Part shown: positions 61,886-64,000 of the stretch, piece by piece
How the letters are laid out: every line of letters starts with the position of its first letter
Numbering within the stretch: the stretch's first letter is position 1
DNA from: Ruminiclostridium sp.
GTDB lineage: Bacteria > Bacillota > Clostridia > Oscillospirales > Ruminococcaceae
Length of the DNA: 64,000 bases
Assembly: GCA_017935365.1 (NCBI GenBank)
Contig: JAGBHT010000032.1
Coordinates: 149,226-213,225 of the forward strand
Direction: 5' to 3'
Notes under the pieces: model-generated
Seen by the model: the letters and a program-made list of their open reading frames with translations, nothing else
Databases searched by the model: none
Told to the model about the DNA's origin: nothing
Made by a program: the position numbers and the translations under genes

Positions 61886-62617
61886 ATGGATGCAGACGCA
61901 AAAAAGAATGAACGTGAATTAAGAAAATATCATGTAAAGTTCAGAATGGATTATTATCCGTTACCGCTGAGGTGGTTTAAATTTTTCCGCTATGTGTCAA
62001 TGATACTCAATATCATAAACTGCATATTGGTTATAGGCAGTTATATTCTTATAGCCGCCACAATTAACAATCCCGAAGCCATCGAAAAGATACAGGTTGC
62101 CTTTGCCGGAATTTCCGGAATGAATATAGAATTATTCACGGTAATCGCCGTAACGGATTTTCTGGTAACGGTCTATCTTCTTGTGCTGTGTGTGCTTGTG
62201 TTCAAAAGAATGGGTACGCTCGCAGTGTCGGGATATAATCTGATAGTCACATTTTTGATTTCTGTTCCTGTTATAAACGGCGTGCGACAGCTTATGTCAG
62301 GGTGCCTTAATGTTATGGTCGATCCTGAGGTTTATACATTCGGCGGCACTGTCAGAAATATAATAGTGAGCGTTGTATTTTCGGGCGTCGCATCACTGCT
62401 TAATTACATTTATTTCAGAAAGCGTAAGAGCCTGTTTACAGACCACCTCGAAATTGACGATTTTGAAATCGACAACGGAAGCGTTCAGCTTGAACACTAT
62501 GACGAGTGCCCGTTCTGCCACGCAAAGATAAACGGAAACTCATCTTTTTGCGAACACTGCGGAAGAAATTTCACCGAGCATGCGGATAACGGTGAGGATA
62601 ATTCCCGAAAGGAATAA
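61886..62617 (+). CDS. Hypothetical membrane protein with C-terminal zinc-ribbon
   Basis: 243 aa from ATG 61886, with AAAGGA 10 bp upstream; an in-frame TTG at 61868 overlaps the preceding stop region. Four hydrophobic segments (about 24-48, 67-92, 101-125, 145-170) match its paralogue upstream. The YFRKRKSLFTD end is followed by an extra acidic linker and a zinc-ribbon (CPFCHAKINGNSSFCEHCG, about 207-225). The zinc-ribbon may serve in protein or RNA contacts; function unknown. Confidence 0.7.
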   Translation: MDADAKKNERELRKYHVKFRMDYYPLPLRWFKFFRYVSMILNIINCILVIGSYILIAATINNPEAIEKIQVAFAGISGMNIELFTVIAVTDFLVTVYLLVLCVLVFKRMGTLAVSGYNLIVTFLISVPVINGVRQLMSGCLNVMVDPEVYTFGGTVRNIIVSVVFSGVASLLNYIYFRKRKSLFTDHLEIDDFEIDNGSVQLEHYDECPFCHAKINGNSSFCEHCGRNFTEHADNGEDNSRKE

Positions 62618-62623
62618 AAAATA

Positions 62624-63802
62624 ATGAAAGTTACAGAGTTGTTTTCACTCGGAGCAAACGAAATTAAAAACCGTCTGCCTATGGCGACAGCGGCAAAGTT
62701 TTCTACACAGAAGATAGAGGGGAAGAGCGGCAAAAGTCTGCTTACCTCCTGCATATCGCGTTATAACTGCCGTATCATTCCTATAGCGGCGATCATAATG
62801 ATAATCTGCACATTCATGTCGGTTATATTCGAGAATATAATCACCGACGGAGGCCCGGCAGAGATAGCGGGCGAGGTGCTGATACTGTTCACTGCGGTGT
62901 GCGGCGTCGGTTTCGGATTTTATTTCAGCGGAAAATACCCGTCATATTACCCTTATGTTTTCTGGGGGCTTTATCTGATCTCATACTGCATAAAGGTCAC
63001 GGGCTGTATTTCGGGTGCGTCGGGACTTTCACAGACCGCGGTAACTATAATGGTGTTTGCCGCTGTGCCTGTGTTTGCACCTGCGGCGTCGGCATTCTTC
63101 CTAGGAATAATCCCGGTGTGGTATACGATACTCTGCTGTGTGAACAATGTTTCGGGTTATTACCCTTTTACCGTGTGGGGAATGGCGCTCCTCGGATTCT
63201 TCATATCCTGCTCAATGTACAGCCTTTATACCGCCAGAATGATAAACTCAAAGCGCATAAAGGACGACAGGCAGAGAATGAAGATGTCGGCGGTCATGGA
63301 CAGCCGTACCGATCTGTATAACAGGGCATACGGAATAGAAAAGGCGACCGAGCTTTTAAGAACAGGAAACAGTGTTGCACTGCTCCTTGTCGATATAGAT
63401 AACTTTGCAGAGTACAACAGGCTTTACGGCACAGAAAAAGCTGATGAAGTCCTTGCGAATGTTGCAAACTGCGTAAAGATAATATCAAAATCAAGAACAG
63501 ATATCACCTGCCGTTATGAAAGCGATACGATACTTGTTTGCCTGCCTGTAAAGACAGACAAGGAAGCAATAGTGCTGAGTGAAGAGATAAGAAGCGCCAT
63601 AAGGGATATGAAGATACCGTTTCCCGAAGCACGGCGCTATCACAGCATAACTGTTACGGTCAGTGCCGCAAGGGGTATGCCGGGTGATACATATGACGAT
63701 ATATATGAAAAAGCTATGCGTTCGCAGAATGTTGCAAAGCGTATAGGAGGAAACTGTATAGCGTTCAAGGAGCATACGTTCAGACCGGACGGGGAGAAAT
63801 GA
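62624..63802 (+). CDS. Membrane protein with degenerate GGDEF domain
   Basis: 392 aa. A soluble N-terminus (about 1-48) precedes about five TM segments (to about 205), then a GGDEF domain opening with DSRTDLYNRAYG (for DxLTxLxNR). The active-site signature is replaced: RYESDTILV (about 297-305) stands where R-Y/W-GGDEF-x-V should be, so the metal and GTP half-site residues are lost. It cannot be a normal diguanylate cyclase and may instead bind GTP or a partner. The gene follows the membrane-protein pair by 6 bp, so all three may act together. Confidence 0.8.
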   Translation: MKVTELFSLGANEIKNRLPMATAAKFSTQKIEGKSGKSLLTSCISRYNCRIIPIAAIIMIICTFMSVIFENIITDGGPAEIAGEVLILFTAVCGVGFGFYFSGKYPSYYPYVFWGLYLISYCIKVTGCISGASGLSQTAVTIMVFAAVPVFAPAASAFFLGIIPVWYTILCCVNNVSGYYPFTVWGMALLGFFISCSMYSLYTARMINSKRIKDDRQRMKMSAVMDSRTDLYNRAYGIEKATELLRTGNSVALLLVDIDNFAEYNRLYGTEKADEVLANVANCVKIISKSRTDITCRYESDTILVCLPVKTDKEAIVLSEEIRSAIRDMKIPFPEARRYHSITVTVSAARGMPGDTYDDIYEKAMRSQNVAKRIGGNCIAFKEHTFRPDGEK

Positions 63803-63839
63803 TAATAAAAATAGGGTAGTGACTCAACCTGAAAAAGAA

Positions 63840-63861
63840 AAAGTGAGCCTTGCGCAAATAA
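63840..63861 (+). terminator. Left half of a terminator split by an IS element
   Basis: AAGTGAGCCTTGCGCAAAT matches the left arm of the serA terminator (20613), but the partner arm TGCGCAAGGCTCACT is not found before the window ends. The IS element starts where the loop would be. Confidence 0.6.
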
Positions 63862-64000
63862 TGAAATGCTCCCCTTTTGTTAGACAATGTGGTATAATAA
63901 AAAATATACCAAGAAAGAAGTCTAATGAAAGGGGGCATATTTATGCCTAAAGGACAGCCAAACAAAAGGTATACGCCTGAATTTAAGGTAAAAGTAGTAG
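63862..64000 (+). mobile_element. IS3-family insertion sequence, left end (partial)
   Basis: TGAAATGCTCCCCTTTTGTTAGACA (63862 on, shown by its core CCCCTTTTGTTAGACA) looks like an IS150-type terminal repeat. It is followed by a TATAAT box (63893-63898 region) and the transposase start. The right end is outside the window. Confidence 0.75.
63943..64000 (+). CDS. IS3-family transposase OrfA (3' end outside window)
   Basis: ATG 63943 with GGGGG 8 bp before it; an in-frame ATG at 63925 lacks a ribosome site. MPKGQPNKRYTPEFKVKVV is the start of IS3/IS150-type OrfA, whose HTH_Tnp_1 domain opens with RYTPEFK. Only 19 residues are visible. It would be followed by OrfB through a frameshift. Confidence 0.82.
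   Translation, partial: MPKGQPNKRYTPEFKVKVV

Noticed and set aside
62624..63802. Active diguanylate cyclase
   Set aside because: The GGDEF signature is replaced by ESDTI, so the substrate and metal residues are missing.

Overview
The window reads as chromosome from an anaerobic, low-to-mid-GC Firmicute of the class Clostridia, most like Oscillospirales/Ruminococcaceae (for example the [Eubacterium] siraeum or Ruminococcus group). This is inference from a cysteine T-box leader, TTGACA-17-TATAAT promoters almost everywhere, a complete Rnf operon with NfnAB, reverse rubrerythrin, YlxM-Ffh, KhpA next to rpsP, and a clostripain-family peptidase. I see no rRNA, tRNA or CRISPR array. Transcription is in blocks on both strands, and most block ends carry a recognisable hairpin terminator. 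|| Layout. 1-5721: phosphate module pstC(partial)-pstA-pstB-phoU-phoB-phoR. 5747-8220: promoter, Cys T-box, cysE-cysS. 8240-9120: small membrane protein and divergent XRE regulator. 9154-10779: orphan sugar-type solute-binding lipoprotein with an embedded zinc-ribbon and a cre-like operator. 11108-13506: nfnA-nfnB. 13656-18113: YbhN-like membrane protein, XRE/membrane protein, M20 peptidase, GNAT. 18169-20653: serC-serA. 20697-22377: small membrane/exported proteins behind two near-identical promoters with PhoB-like 11-bp direct repeats. 22391-25429: GH3 glycosidase and a convergent PfkB kinase. 25458-28062: ylxM-ffh-rpsP-khpA. 28063-28753: a gene-free, strongly structured stretch. 28754-30080: CmpB-like membrane protein and HD protein. 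30230-35565 (minus): lon-engB-rlmN-aroB. 35580-38998 (minus): ilvB-ilvN-ilvC. 39214-41614: two unrecognised proteins. 41716-42386 (minus): reverse rubrerythrin. 42512-45903: clostripain-like lipoprotein and AraC/GyrI-like regulator. 45928-46324: a candidate type I toxin-antitoxin locus. 46406-47757: ackA. 47812-51394: AAA ATPase preceded by 33-bp tandem repeats, then small accessory genes. 51470-53999: NhaC antiporter, a broken Dabb gene, TfoX-N protein and a large nested hairpin. 54008-56115 (minus): cupin, lipoprotein, CMD and flavodoxin operon behind a MerR-type promoter with a 19-bp spacer. 56211-61246: rnfCDGEAB. 61284-63802: two paralogous membrane proteins and a degenerate GGDEF protein. 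63862-64000: left end of an IS3-family element. || How it fits together. The energy genes (Rnf, NfnAB, acetate kinase) describe a fermenter that balances ferredoxin, NADH and NADPH and makes ATP through acetate. The biosynthetic blocks make serine, cysteine, branched-chain amino acids and chorismate precursors. Redox defence (reverse rubrerythrin and the MerR-type operon) matches an oxygen-sensitive gut-type anaerobe. || The least explained and most interesting items are the type I toxin-antitoxin locus with a sequestered toxin ribosome site (about 46.0 kb), the duplicated Pho-box-like promoters (20.7 and 21.9 kb), the structured gene-free stretch (28.1-28.65 kb), the zinc-ribbon inside an exported binding protein (9.45 kb), and an IS element that appears to have split a terminator hairpin at the right edge.
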